From JAGXLC01 sp964585385 (GTDB taxonomy: Bacteria; Bacteroidota; Bacteroidia; Bacteroidales; UBA12077), in NCBI GenBank assembly GCA_964585385.1, contig CAZPDP010000003.1:1-64000 (forward strand): DNA of 64,000 bases, in the 5' to 3' direction. Each line of letters opens with the position of its first letter. Within the stretch, counting starts at the first letter, position 1. The notes under the pieces were generated by a model. The model was not told where the DNA came from. It did no database searches and saw nothing but the letters and a program-made list of their open reading frames with translations. Position numbers and translations under genes: made by a program. Below are positions 25,975-35,571 of this stretch, in pieces.

Positions 25975-27777
25975 ATGAAGAACAAGATAATTGACTTCTG
26001 GAACAGGTATTTCCATTTTTTCCTGCACTATTACTCTTTACAAACAAGGGTGGAAAATCAGGGACTTCCCCAATTGCGTGACAAGCTTTTTATTTCCATT
26101 CTCATTATAGCTTCGCCAGTGGCTTTGCTTGTATATATTCCAAGTGTTATTATTGCTATAAAAACTGGTTTGATACCTGTTGCAATTTTAGATACAGTTG
26201 CATTGTTGGTTGTTTTATATCTTTTTTTTGAAAAAATTCATTCTGTCACAACGAAAAAGATATTTTTTTCAGTCAATATTTATATTCTGGCTGTTGCACT
26301 GCTTATTTATCTTGGCACGATGGGTCCCGGTGTCATAATACTTCTATGTCTTTCTATTCTCATCACACTTTATTACAATAAAGAAGCTGGTTTTTTGTCT
26401 GTTGGATTCAACGCTTTTATATATTTTATACTGTGGCTGGGCATAAAATCAGGCTCGGTTAGCCAGGTCTTTTTCCGGGAATATACAATTGAGGGCTGGG
26501 CCGGAGTAGGTCTTAACCTGGTTGCTTTCAACTTTATTATTGTTCTTTCGGTGTCTTTCCTGGTGGATCATTTACAAAAATCACTGATGACCGAGCATCA
26601 ACTTCAAATGAAACTTAAGAAAGAGAGCCAGGATTTATTGGAAGCCAAAGAAAAAGCAGAGGAGAGCGATCGTCTTAAATCAGTTTTCCTTGCCAATATC
26701 AGTCATGAAATCCGGACTCCAATGAATGGTATAATGGGTTTCGCTGAATTGCTCAAAAGACCAAAGCTTACAGGGTCAGAAAGGGAAGAGTACATTGAAC
26801 TGATTCAGGAAAGTGGACAACGGATGCTTGCCACAATCAATGATCTTATTGATATTTCCAGAATTGAGGCTGGACAAATTAATGCTGAATTTTCTGATGT
26901 CGATATCAATGAGATAATGAATCATCTGCAGTCTTTCTTTAAGCCGGAAGCGAATAATAAGGGTCTGGAACTATCCCTTGAAAAAACCCTTCCACTGGAT
27001 TCATCTTATGTTCGTACAGATAAGGATAAACTTTATGGTATTCTTTCCAACCTTCTGAAAAATGCCGTGAAATACACTGAAGAAGGAGATATCCGAATGG
27101 GTGCGGAATTAAAAAACAGCTGTATTGAATTCTTTGTACAGGATACGGGTGTCGGAATACCGGAAAGGCAGCTCAGAAGTGTGTTCGACCGGTTTGTCCA
27201 GGTGGATAAGAAGGATATGGAAGTCAATGAGGGTACTGGTCTGGGACTTTCCATAACAAAAGCTTATGTGGAATTACTGGAAGGTGAAATATGGGTTGAT
27301 TCAGAAGAAAATGCAGGCTCTTGCTTTTACTTCACATTGCCTTTTCACCCACCTCAGAATGCCGCATATCAAAAGGAAACAGAAGATAAAGGAGACCTTC
27401 CTGAACTGAAGAATAAAACAGTTCTGATTATTGAAGATGATCCTACCAGTCAGAAATTCCTTAAGGAGATTCTGGACCCTACAGGAGCAAAGATTTTATT
27501 ATCCGGAACAGGTGAGTATGGCCTTGATTTGCTTTCCGTTTATCCGGATTTGGATTTAATTTTACTGGATATCCGTTTACCAGGGATGAATGGTTCAGAA
27601 GTAATAAAGCAAATCAGGGAGATGGGTTCCCGAATACCTGTTATAGTTCAGACTGCCCATGCTTTGGCTGAAGACAATGAAAAATATATCCGCATGGGAG
27701 CTACAGATTATCTTCCTAAGCCAATTGATTTAAATAAATTGCTACACCTGGTAAGGTATTATTTAAATCAGAATTAA
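25975..27777 (+). CDS. Hybrid sensor histidine kinase/response regulator
   Basis: A 600-residue membrane protein. The N-terminal 200 residues hold about six hydrophobic helices (near 37-65, 69-85, 96-113, 117-133, 143-158 and 178-198) with no large extracellular domain. A short coiled coil (204-235) leads to the HisKA helix with His244 (NISHEIRTPMNG). The ATPase domain has an N box (NLLKNAVKYTE), DTGVGIP and GTGLGLS. A C-terminal receiver domain has the acidic pair IIEDD, phospho-acceptor Asp532 (LLDIRLPG) and Lys in PKPID. There is no output domain or HPt, so the signal must pass to another protein. The input is unknown. The upstream gene is the tRNA. Confidence 0.9.
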   Translation: MKNKIIDFWNRYFHFFLHYYSLQTRVENQGLPQLRDKLFISILIIASPVALLVYIPSVIIAIKTGLIPVAILDTVALLVVLYLFFEKIHSVTTKKIFFSVNIYILAVALLIYLGTMGPGVIILLCLSILITLYYNKEAGFLSVGFNAFIYFILWLGIKSGSVSQVFFREYTIEGWAGVGLNLVAFNFIIVLSVSFLVDHLQKSLMTEHQLQMKLKKESQDLLEAKEKAEESDRLKSVFLANISHEIRTPMNGIMGFAELLKRPKLTGSEREEYIELIQESGQRMLATINDLIDISRIEAGQINAEFSDVDINEIMNHLQSFFKPEANNKGLELSLEKTLPLDSSYVRTDKDKLYGILSNLLKNAVKYTEEGDIRMGAELKNSCIEFFVQDTGVGIPERQLRSVFDRFVQVDKKDMEVNEGTGLGLSITKAYVELLEGEIWVDSEENAGSCFYFTLPFHPPQNAAYQKETEDKGDLPELKNKTVLIIEDDPTSQKFLKEILDPTGAKILLSGTGEYGLDLLSVYPDLDLILLDIRLPGMNGSEVIKQIREMGSRIPVIVQTAHALAEDNEKYIRMGATDYLPKPIDLNKLLHLVRYYLNQN

Positions 27778-27899
27778 ATTTTATCCAATACTTCCTTAAT
27801 AGCGAATGATTCAGTCAGTCTCTTACCCAAATTGTAAGGTTTTCACCTTCCCGACACTCCGTGTACGGGACAGGCTGTTCAAATCGCTCAGCTCAGGTC

Positions 27900-29246
27900 T
27901 TAGATAACAATAATTTGGCGGTCAAGCAGGATAAATACTCCACCCAGTGCAATACTGTATGCCACGTACCACTTTACCGGGATGTACTCCAGGGGTGAAA
28001 TGTTCAAACGAACATAGTTGTATATTATCAGAATCACCTTAGCTATAAAATAAGCGATAATTGTTCCAAGTGCGACACCTACTGTTCCATAATGGTTTAC
28101 CAGCCAGAAGCTAAGAGTTATATTCAGAATTACTTCAATGATTGCAACAATAAGCACAGCTCGTGTTTTTTTTAGTCCCATCAGGATGGTGTGAGGGAAT
28201 AGCATTCTGCTCAAAATGGTAAGCAGATAAACCACGAAAATGTCTGCGCTCCTGAGGAATTCCGGGCTGAACATAAGTTTATACAGCGGATCCGCGAAAA
28301 TTAGCAGAACAATAGATAAGGGATACATGGAATGCATGATCCGCAGTGATTTTCTTTTGATTTTGGCCAGTGTTTCCTTGTGGTCTTCTTTGGAAGAAAA
28401 TTCGGTAAGCATGGCATTGCTCAGTCCGGTGGCCAGCATAATTACAAACGGAAGTTCTTTTGCCCCAAAACGGAAGACAGCAAAGTTATCCGCATCAAAT
28501 TCGATGGAGACTACCAGTCCGTCAATGTACTGGGCTGATCCGCTTATGAGAGCACTAAAAAGTAAAGGAACGGCTATTGCCAGCAGTTCTTTGATGTAAG
28601 GAAACGAGAACTGGATTTTAGCGTAATTGTATATCAGTGTTACCAGCCAAATATTTCTGATTATGGCTACAAAAACCAGTCCGCGTAATGACCAGATTAC
28701 TCCATAACCAAGAATCGGAGGAAGAATGGCTGCAACGAGCTGAATGGTGTAAGTGATATAGGCATAACTCAGCGTATTACCGGATTTATTTCTTACCACA
28801 TAAATGTACTCAACCAGGTTGGCCGGACTGCTTAAGAGAAGTAGCCAAAGGGTTACATTGAGCAATGGAGCTTTGCCCCTTATTCCGAAAACAGAAAAAT
28901 GGTTCTGGATAATTGCCCCAATGATAAAGACCACCAGACTGAAAAATATAAGAACAAGATAGGTATTGAAAATTTCGGGAGATTTGTGCTTGTCTTCATT
29001 GGCCAGCTCACCAAATGTTTCACTGCTTTTGTATAAGGGTAGAAATGCCTGGATGATGCCGGTAACCCAGAAAAAGGTAGCTATATTCACCATAAAAACC
29101 GAAATCTCAAACAGACCAATCTGTTCTTTGGATAATCCGATTTTGGTAAATACAATAGCAATGATCAGGAAAACAACAAAGCGCAGGGTGTTAAACACCT
29201 GCAATCCTGCTACATTGCTAACATTTCGCCGGGGGGCTAGCCACAT
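27900..29246 (-). CDS. Polysaccharide flippase (Wzx/MVF-type)
   Basis: A 448-residue integral membrane protein with about 12-14 hydrophobic helices along its whole length and short basic loops. It fits the polysaccharide-biosynthesis/MATE-like exporter superfamily that flips lipid-linked oligosaccharides across the inner membrane. The N-terminus NVAGLQVFNTLRFVVFLI and a central charged loop (FSSKEDHKETLAKIKRKSLRIMHSMYPLSIVLL) are typical. No glycosyltransferases are next to it, so its substrate cannot be inferred. The exact start is unsure because no ribosome-binding site stands out. Confidence 0.8.
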   Translation of the reverse strand: MWLAPRRNVSNVAGLQVFNTLRFVVFLIIAIVFTKIGLSKEQIGLFEISVFMVNIATFFWVTGIIQAFLPLYKSSETFGELANEDKHKSPEIFNTYLVLIFFSLVVFIIGAIIQNHFSVFGIRGKAPLLNVTLWLLLLSSPANLVEYIYVVRNKSGNTLSYAYITYTIQLVAAILPPILGYGVIWSLRGLVFVAIIRNIWLVTLIYNYAKIQFSFPYIKELLAIAVPLLFSALISGSAQYIDGLVVSIEFDADNFAVFRFGAKELPFVIMLATGLSNAMLTEFSSKEDHKETLAKIKRKSLRIMHSMYPLSIVLLIFADPLYKLMFSPEFLRSADIFVVYLLTILSRMLFPHTILMGLKKTRAVLIVAIIEVILNITLSFWLVNHYGTVGVALGTIIAYFIAKVILIIYNYVRLNISPLEYIPVKWYVAYSIALGGVFILLDRQIIVI

Positions 29247-29395
29247 ATGCCGTGCATATTATTTATCCTCAAAATACAGAGCAATGATAATTAAAATGTT
29301 TAAACAATCCATAAGATGCAATTAACAAATTGAAAAAAGCTTTTGAGTTAAGTTTTTTCGTATATTAGATTGTATTCGTGATAAAACTTTTTCAC

Positions 29396-30022
29396 ATGAA
29401 GGATTTTCATTCTTTTGCATATATCGGCCCTCTTATGTTCATCTTGTTTACGGTCATCTGTCAATTGAAAACACCCGGATATGCCCCGGCCAGTCAATAT
29501 ATCAGTGAAATGGCTGCCAGTCAGACTCTATGTGAAGAAGCGATGAATTACCTGGGGATTATACCCTTTGGCGGATCAGTGGTATTATTTTCTCTGTATT
29601 TGATAAGGTATTTCGGCAGGTCTTTTTCTCATTATATCGGTTATATGTTGCTTTTTAATGCCGGTTTATTACTTGTTATGGCCGGAATTTTTCCATGTGG
29701 GCCTGCTGCTTCTTTTCCTGATATGTCTTGTCAATCCGTAATCCATTATTATAGCTTTTTTATTGCATTGGGCCTGGCCATAGTAATACAACTTTATTTT
29801 GGCCTGCATCTTATTTCGAAGCGATATTGGAAAGGCTTTTATATCGTTAGTCTCATTACAGGATTGTTCTCACTGGGAGTAGTATTTCTTATGAGTAGCA
29901 TTGACTCTGTATCTGAATACAAAGGGCTTTTTCAGAGAGGATTTATTCTTTTATTTTGTATATGGCTGATTTTATCCGGGATTTTTATGAGAAATACTGA
30001 AATATACAGTAAAAGTAAGTGA
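29396..30022 (+). CDS. DUF998 family membrane protein
   Basis: A 208-residue integral membrane protein with six hydrophobic helices. It fits DUF998: an early conserved segment SQYISEMAA after the first helix, a GIFPCGPAA motif in the third, and the charge-poor loops of the family. No function is established. The ATG at 29396 is preferred to the GTG at 29378. It is divergent from the flippase, with about 150 bp between them. Confidence 0.75.
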   Translation: MKDFHSFAYIGPLMFILFTVICQLKTPGYAPASQYISEMAASQTLCEEAMNYLGIIPFGGSVVLFSLYLIRYFGRSFSHYIGYMLLFNAGLLLVMAGIFPCGPAASFPDMSCQSVIHYYSFFIALGLAIVIQLYFGLHLISKRYWKGFYIVSLITGLFSLGVVFLMSSIDSVSEYKGLFQRGFILLFCIWLILSGIFMRNTEIYSKSK

Positions 30023-30216
30023 TATGGGCAATTCTTCAGGCTTCTTTTTTCGGGTCTTCGTGGCAAAAGAATACACTGAACCCACATTACCCCTGATAAA
30101 TATAGCACTAATGAAGATTGAAATCCCGAAAACTGAAAACAATTCAATTCATTCATGGTTAATTATTACAAGATTGAAAAATCATAAATAAATAAAAATT
30201 CAAAATCTAAAATTTT

Positions 30217-31521
30217 ATGTCACACTCACCCAAAGAAATTTCAACAGAGCAACTTATAGAATGGATCGACCACCCCAAAGTATTTATACTTGACATCAGA
30301 CCCCTTGAAGCCTATAACGGATGGCCTCTTAAGGGGGAAAAGAGGGGAGGTCATATCAAAGGAGCTTATGCTGCCCCCCTTAAATGGACAAAATATTTAG
30401 ATTTTAAAGATGTGTTAAATACCAAAGGAATCTCCGAAGAAAATAAGATTATCCTTTATGGATATGATAAGGAAGAAACAAACCAACTGGCTGCCAAATT
30501 TACCGGAATAGGTTACGAGGATGTTTATGTTTATAACAAATTCCCTGAAGAATGGATACCTGACGAGAGTTTACCCATGGAGAGGCTTCAGCGCTATCAG
30601 AACCTGGTTTATCCTGAATGGCTGAAAACTTTGATTGATGGAGGTACGCCACCTGAACTACAAGGAAACGATTATGTCATTTGCCATTCCCATTACGGGT
30701 ATGAGGAGGATTACCACGATGGTCATATTCCTGGTGCGATTCCCTTAAACACAAACGATCTCGAGTCAACAGAAACCTGGAACCGGAGGTCTCCGGAAGA
30801 ACTGGAGCAAACCCTGCTTAAAAACGGAATCAGTCATGATACCACCGTTATTGTCTATGGCCGGTTTAGTCACCCGGATAACCGCGATCCATATCCCGGT
30901 CAGGCTGCCGGTCACCTGGGCGCTATACGCTGTGCCGCGATACTGCTTTATGCCGGTGTGAAAGATGTGAAGATATTGAACGGGGGCTTATCCACCTGGA
31001 TGGAGGCAGGCTATCCAATAACTACTGAAGAAACGAAACCTGCACCCAAACAATCCTTTGGAGCCAAAATACCCGGTCGTTTCGAGTTGTTTGTTGACAC
31101 ACCCAAGGCAAAGGAATTGCTGGCATCCGGGAAGGGTGAACTTGTGAGCATAAGAAGCTGGGAAGAATTTATTGGCAACGTGAGCGGTTACAATTACATT
31201 GAAAAAACAGGTCGCATCCCCGGAGCTATTTTCGGCAATTGTGGCAGCGATGCCTATCATATGGAGAATTACAGGAACCTTGATCATACCATGAGGGATT
31301 TTCATGAAATTGAGAAAAACTGGAGGGAGAATGGCATAACCCCGGACAAACATATAGCTTTTTACTGCGGCACAGGTTGGAGAGGAGCAGAGGCCTTTAT
31401 GAATGCTTACCTTATCGGCTGGCCGAAAGTATCGGTTTATGATGGCGGCTGGTTTGAATGGAGCAACGATCCCAATAATCCCATTGAAAAAGGAGAACCG
31501 AAAGAAAAGGAATTGATTTAA
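30217..31521 (+). CDS. Triple-rhodanese sulfurtransferase with one active Cys
   Basis: A 434-residue soluble protein made of three rhodanese-like domains, about residues 1-125, 135-275 and 285-425. Rhodanese features recur: VFILDIRP, YHDGHIPGAIPL, VYGGW-like ends (LNGGLSTWMEAGYP, YDGGWFEWSND). Only the third domain has a catalytic-loop cysteine, Cys384 in FYCGTGWRG. The equivalent loops in the first two read LYGYDKEE and VYGRFSHP with no Cys. So one active and two structural or regulatory domains are expected. The sulfur acceptor is unknown. No signal peptide is seen, so it is probably cytosolic. Confidence 0.85.
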   Translation: MSHSPKEISTEQLIEWIDHPKVFILDIRPLEAYNGWPLKGEKRGGHIKGAYAAPLKWTKYLDFKDVLNTKGISEENKIILYGYDKEETNQLAAKFTGIGYEDVYVYNKFPEEWIPDESLPMERLQRYQNLVYPEWLKTLIDGGTPPELQGNDYVICHSHYGYEEDYHDGHIPGAIPLNTNDLESTETWNRRSPEELEQTLLKNGISHDTTVIVYGRFSHPDNRDPYPGQAAGHLGAIRCAAILLYAGVKDVKILNGGLSTWMEAGYPITTEETKPAPKQSFGAKIPGRFELFVDTPKAKELLASGKGELVSIRSWEEFIGNVSGYNYIEKTGRIPGAIFGNCGSDAYHMENYRNLDHTMRDFHEIEKNWRENGITPDKHIAFYCGTGWRGAEAFMNAYLIGWPKVSVYDGGWFEWSNDPNNPIEKGEPKEKELI

Positions 31522-31543
31522 CAATTCAAAAAAATTGAGAGCA

Positions 31544-32383
31544 ATGTGGAAAAAGGTTTTTTTTACAGCAATTCTGACAGGAACGTTTATGATAATAAAT
31601 GCTCAGCAAATGTCGGTAATGACTTATAATATCCGGTTTGATAATCCAAAAGATTTTGAAAACCGGTGGGATATGAGAAAGAATTTCCTTGTTAACCAGC
31701 TTAAGTTTTATGAACCCGGCATAGTCGGTACACAGGAAGGGCTTTACCACCAGGTTGAATTTCTGGATAAAGCGTTAAAGAATTACCGGTATTTTGGTGT
31801 GGGAAGAGATAATGGCAAAAAGCAAGGCGAATTCAGCGCTGTATATTATGATACAACCCGGTTTAGGGTGCTGAAGCATGCTACTTTCTGGCTTTCGGAA
31901 ACACCAGGAAAAGTTTCCGTAGGCTGGGATGCTGCCCTGGAAAGAATCTGCACCCACGGGTACTTTGAACATAAACTGAGCGGCAAGAAATTCTGGGTAT
32001 TCAACACGCATTTTGATCATGTGGGGGATACAGCACGAACCAGGAGTGTGGATTTGATAATGAAAAAAATTGACGAGCTGAACAAAGAAAAAGATCCCGT
32101 GGTGTTGATGGGAGACTTCAACCTGGAACCTACCAGTCCCCCCATTCATAAGTTAGGGTCTAAACTGAAGGATGCTGCCGGGGCCTATACAAAGGTTTCG
32201 CTCGGGCCGGAGGGAACCTACAATGGTTTTGATTATACGAAAAAGCCTGCAAGAAGGATTGATTATATTTTTGTTAGCGGGGATGTCGAAGTTCGCAAAT
32301 ACGCAGTTTTGAGAGATTCAAAGGATTACAAGTTCCCTTCCGACCATTTTCCGGTGTATGTTAAACTGAAATTTATTGAGTGA
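31544..32383 (+). CDS. Secreted endonuclease/exonuclease/phosphatase family protein
   Basis: A 279-residue protein with a signal peptide (MWKKVFFTAILTGTFMIINAQ). The fold motifs are clear: MTYNIRFDN at the start of the domain, the catalytic Glu in GTQEGL, NTHFDHVG, the metal-binding GDFNLEP, and the terminal SDHFPV with its His. Secreted relatives in Bacteroidota act as phosphodiesterases or nucleases, and the substrate is not identifiable here. It follows the rhodanese gene by about 22 bp, so the two may be co-transcribed. Met at 31544 directly begins the signal peptide. Confidence 0.88.
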   Translation: MWKKVFFTAILTGTFMIINAQQMSVMTYNIRFDNPKDFENRWDMRKNFLVNQLKFYEPGIVGTQEGLYHQVEFLDKALKNYRYFGVGRDNGKKQGEFSAVYYDTTRFRVLKHATFWLSETPGKVSVGWDAALERICTHGYFEHKLSGKKFWVFNTHFDHVGDTARTRSVDLIMKKIDELNKEKDPVVLMGDFNLEPTSPPIHKLGSKLKDAAGAYTKVSLGPEGTYNGFDYTKKPARRIDYIFVSGDVEVRKYAVLRDSKDYKFPSDHFPVYVKLKFIE

Positions 32384-32441
32384 GTGAAACCTGGAAGTAC
32401 AGAGAAGGTAATGTTCTGGGATTATTATAGAACACAGATTA

Positions 32442-33016
32442 ACCACGGATATGGAGCAATCGGTATCATCGGTTTCATCTGTGTTCTGTCAGATTCTAAT
32501 CCGCGTCCATTTGGGATATAAGCGAGAGACTTATCTAAACGCCTGTCTTGTGCCATCCCTATGGGATTTTGTCAACGGGTGCTGCTTATATCCCCGGACT
32601 CCATTTTATTGCGTCCGGGGTTACAGCGATTCCATGCCTGACGGCATTTTTTTTTGAACATGGATAGGACAGATAAAACGGATTAACCGTTGATAAGATA
32701 CAATCCGTGTCAATTGTTATCATCAGTTTCATCCGTGTACTGTCAGATTCTAATCAGCGTCCATTTGGGATATAAGCGAGAGACTTATCTAAACGCCTGT
32801 CTTGTGCCATCCCTATGGGATTTTGTCAACGGGTGCTGCTTATATCCCCGGACTCCATTTTATTGCGTCCGGGGTTACAGCGATTCCATGCCTGACGGCA
32901 TTTTTTTTTGAACATGGATAAGACCGATTAAACGGATTAACCATGGATAAGATACTATCCGTGTCAATTGTTATCATCAGTGTCATCCGTGTTCTATCAG
33001 GATTTAATTCGCGTGA
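32442..33016. repeat. Tandem 254-bp REP-like repeats
   Basis: Two nearly identical units and the start of a third follow each other with a period of 254 bp (CTGTCAGATT at 32486 and 32740, and its variant at 32994). Each unit contains three hairpins: ATCCC-TAT-GGGAT, CCCCGGAC with GTCCGGGG (8 bp), and TGCC-TGAC-GGCA followed by nine or more T. Units are linked by a GGATTAACC...ATCCGTGT segment that is widespread in Bacteroidota intergenic DNA. Short open frames inside are by-products of the repeat. The whole 32384-33003 interval holds no gene. Confidence 0.85.
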
Positions 33017-33744
33017 AACATTTCATCTTTTTTTACCACATAAATGGCCCAGGGAGCGATCTCCCTCTCCATTTTCCATTCGTAAGGTTCATCTTCTCGT
33101 CCCAGGGGTTTGTATATTTGTTCCAATTTCAGTCCGGCCAACCTGAAGTTTTCTTTATAATCCTCTTCAGTCCAAAGCACATCTTCGACGGGCCTTTTGT
33201 CTTCCACATCATTCATCAGAACCTTTACGATACTCCCGGAACCTGCTTTTTGGTTTTCAGGGAAAATGTGAGTTGAAAAAGAAGCCCATTCATTTCTGTA
33301 AAGGTCTTCTGTGGAATCCAGCAAAATCATGGTCCCACTTTTTTTCAGGAGTTCAGATAGTCCTCTGATAATCCGGGTTCTTCGGTCAAAACCCGGAATG
33401 TTGTCAAATGTGAAGACAGAAAGCACCAGGTCATACATGTTGTTTCCAAGGTGTTTGTAGTTTTCATCGCTGACAAGCCTGTAATCTCCGGTTGGTTCAG
33501 CTTCAAAAGCTTTGTCTATCATACTCTGAGATATGTCAATACCAATGGTATCGAATCCCAGATTTGACAAAAACCTTGTGGAACGTCCTGTGCCGCAACC
33601 AAAATCGACAGCTTTTTTTCCTTTGGTATGTGTTTTTATTATTACTGGTAAATCCCTGTATGCGAGGTAGTAGGTGTTCGGGAACTCCAGCCTGGAATAG
33701 GATTCGGCTCTGACTTGATTGTTGTAAGCGTTTTCAAAATTCAT
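33004..33744 (-). CDS. Class I SAM-dependent methyltransferase
   Basis: A 246-residue soluble methyltransferase. Motif I is AVDFGCGTGRST (about residues 45-56), followed by the acidic loop GIDIS; a YDLVLSVFTFDNI strand and an LLKKSGTMILLDST segment complete the Rossmann-like fold. The substrate cannot be deduced. The gene lies 24 bp after the MocR-type gene on the same strand and probably shares its transcript. Its 3' end borders the tandem repeat, whose third partial unit stops right at this stop codon. Confidence 0.8.
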   Translation of the reverse strand: MNFENAYNNQVRAESYSRLEFPNTYYLAYRDLPVIIKTHTKGKKAVDFGCGTGRSTRFLSNLGFDTIGIDISQSMIDKAFEAEPTGDYRLVSDENYKHLGNNMYDLVLSVFTFDNIPGFDRRTRIIRGLSELLKKSGTMILLDSTEDLYRNEWASFSTHIFPENQKAGSGSIVKVLMNDVEDKRPVEDVLWTEEDYKENFRLAGLKLEQIYKPLGREDEPYEWKMEREIAPWAIYVVKKDEMFHAN

Positions 33745-33768
33745 ATTCTCAGTTTTTAAAGTTTTATG

Positions 33769-35250
33769 TTATTTAAATGATTCTTTGGTATTTTTTACTG
33801 CCTCGGAGATACGTTTGATTCCCTGTTCAATTTCCTCTTCATTTCGGTGGGCAATTGAAATTCTGAAGCAAATCTTTTCAGGGATGCCCTTGTGAAACCA
33901 GCTTCCCGGACATACCATCACATTGTAATTTTTTAAGTGGTCCATAAATTCTTCTTCACTCATTTTGTTGTCATCAATTTCAACCCAAAAAGTGTATCCC
34001 CCATTGGGCTTAGTATAACGTATATTTTTTTCAGTAAAGAATCTTCTGGCTGCCTTCATTGCTGTTTGCATTCTTTTTCTGTAGATCCTGTGGATTTGCT
34101 TTATGTGGTGTTCATAATATCCGAACCTGCAATATCTATCCAGTGCTGCTTGATCCAGTTCATTTCCCGAAATGGAAAAAGCCTTTTTCAGGGCACCCAA
34201 TTTTTCAATTAATTCCTTATCCCCGGCAACCCAGCCCACTCTTAATCCCGGGAATAGCACCTTTGAAAAGGTTCCGAAGTATGTAACCATGTTTTTTTTG
34301 TCTATTGATTTTATTGGCATGACAGCTTTGCCGAAGTATTTCATTTCTTCCTCGAACCCATCCTCAAGTATGGGTAACTCGTTTTCCTCTGCTATTCTGA
34401 GCAGGTTTTCCCTGTGCTCCTGACTGGTTGATATGCCATAGGGATTATGGAAGTTGGGTATTGTATAGAAGAATGCTGGTTTTTTTCTTTTAAGTATATC
34501 TTTTAGATAATGCAAGTCGGGCCCGGTTTCTTTCATGGGGATAGTGATTATTGAGGCATTGTAATATTTGAAAAGAGGAATCGCTGCCGAATAAGATGGT
34601 TCTTCCACAAGAATTTCTGATCCGGGTTCAATTAGTAATTTCAACATAAGATCCAGACCATTTTGGATGCCATTGGTAATCAGGATTTCGTCAGGGTTTA
34701 AAAATATACCATGCAGACTCATTCGTTCTGCCAGGTATTCTCTAAGAGGTTTGTATCCCCTGGGATCGCCATATTGAAGCAATTGGGGTCCCTGCTCCTG
34801 TATTACCTGGTTCAGACATTTTCTGTATTCTTTTGTGGAAAGAATGTTTGGATCAGGAGATAAGGGAATAAAATTAATAGTTTCTGAGGTCTCTTTTCTG
34901 AAAGTCTGTTTCCTCATTTGAACCAAAAGCACCTTACTTGATTCTGTTATTCTGTCCTCCCATTCTATTAGCTTTTCAGATTTTTCCAGTGGTTCTTTTA
35001 CGATTTCGGCGGGTTTTCTGACATACGAATAGGAGCCGGGTTTGCTTATAATATATCCCAGCGCCCATAACTCCTCATAGGCTCTGTATACAGTGGATCG
35101 GTTTACTCCAAGTTGCCGGGCAAAATTCCTTGACGATGGGAGTTTGTAGCCGGGTTTTACAATTCCCTGGTCAATCTTTTTTTTGACTTCTTCAAAAACC
35201 TGCTGGTATAATGGTTTTGAAATTCCGGAATCGATATTAATGAGCAACAT
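33769..35250 (-). CDS. MocR/GntR-type PLP-dependent transcriptional regulator
   Basis: A 493-residue fusion. The N-terminal GntR winged helix (about 5-70) reads PLYQQVFEEVKKKI...LPSSRNFARQLGVNRSTVYRAYEEL. The C-terminal part is a fold-type I aminotransferase domain. The PLP lysine lies in YFGTFSKVLFPGLRVGW, and the Asn/Asp/Tyr set is visible in NGIQNGLD, PNFHNPYG and EDGFEEE. MocR proteins sense PLP or amino-acid-like ligands and regulate nearby genes, here presumably the methyltransferase behind it. The frame continues upstream to 35337, but Met at 35250 starts the conserved region (MLLINIDSGISKPLYQQ). Confidence 0.9.
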   Translation of the reverse strand: MLLINIDSGISKPLYQQVFEEVKKKIDQGIVKPGYKLPSSRNFARQLGVNRSTVYRAYEELWALGYIISKPGSYSYVRKPAEIVKEPLEKSEKLIEWEDRITESSKVLLVQMRKQTFRKETSETINFIPLSPDPNILSTKEYRKCLNQVIQEQGPQLLQYGDPRGYKPLREYLAERMSLHGIFLNPDEILITNGIQNGLDLMLKLLIEPGSEILVEEPSYSAAIPLFKYYNASIITIPMKETGPDLHYLKDILKRKKPAFFYTIPNFHNPYGISTSQEHRENLLRIAEENELPILEDGFEEEMKYFGKAVMPIKSIDKKNMVTYFGTFSKVLFPGLRVGWVAGDKELIEKLGALKKAFSISGNELDQAALDRYCRFGYYEHHIKQIHRIYRKRMQTAMKAARRFFTEKNIRYTKPNGGYTFWVEIDDNKMSEEEFMDHLKNYNVMVCPGSWFHKGIPEKICFRISIAHRNEEEIEQGIKRISEAVKNTKESFK

Positions 35251-35339
35251 AGAGCGTTTAAATTGATGTTTATGCAAAAGTACAGTTAAATTAGTCCTCT
35301 TGCAAGAGCCAATTTCTGTAAAATTTAAGTGGTCCAATT

Positions 35340-35510
35340 TTTACAGTCCCCGGGCTCCATTTTATTGTACCCAGGGTTACCGGGATGCCATGCCTGACGG
35401 CATTTTTTTTTTGAACATGGATAAGACCGATTAAACGGATTAACCATGGATAAGATACTATCCGTGTCAATCGGTATCATCTGTGTTCTGTCAGATCTGT
35501 GTTCCGTCCA
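35340..35510. repeat. Dispersed, degenerate copy of the 254-bp repeat
   Basis: This copy has the hairpin segment GGCTCCATTTTATTG, the TGCCTGACGGCA stem with a T-run, and the GGATTAACCATGGATAAG linker in the same orientation and order as at 32.4-33.0 kb. The upper hairpin has diverged (CCCCGGG against CCCAGGG). Together with the tandem copies it brackets the methyltransferase/MocR pair. Confidence 0.75.
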
Positions 35511-35512
35511 GG

Positions 35513-35543
35513 CAAAAAAAAGGGTGGAGAAAACTCCACCCTT
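35513..35543 (-). terminator. Terminator of the susC-susD operon
   Basis: AAGGGTGGAG (35520-35529) and CTCCACCCTT (35534-35543) form a perfect 10-bp stem with an AAAA loop. On the minus strand it is followed by T residues, 29 bp after the stop codon of the last gene of the operon. Confidence 0.9.
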
Positions 35544-35571
35544 CCTTGTCTATGAGAAAAGACAAAATGTT

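Noticed and set aside
27778..27899. Short inverted sequence near 27850 (CCCG...CGGG) between the hybrid kinase and the flippase
   Set aside because: The stem is only four or five pairs and lacks a T-run, so I could not call it a terminator or a repeat.
30988..31524. A 178-codon minus-strand open frame
   Set aside because: It is antisense to the third rhodanese domain, whose reading frame is clearly the coding one.
32451..32911. Two open frames of 68 and 73 codons with nearly the same protein sequence
   Set aside because: They are the translation of the 254-bp hairpin repeat. The similarity is due to the DNA repeat, and there is no ribosome-binding site or independent coding signal.
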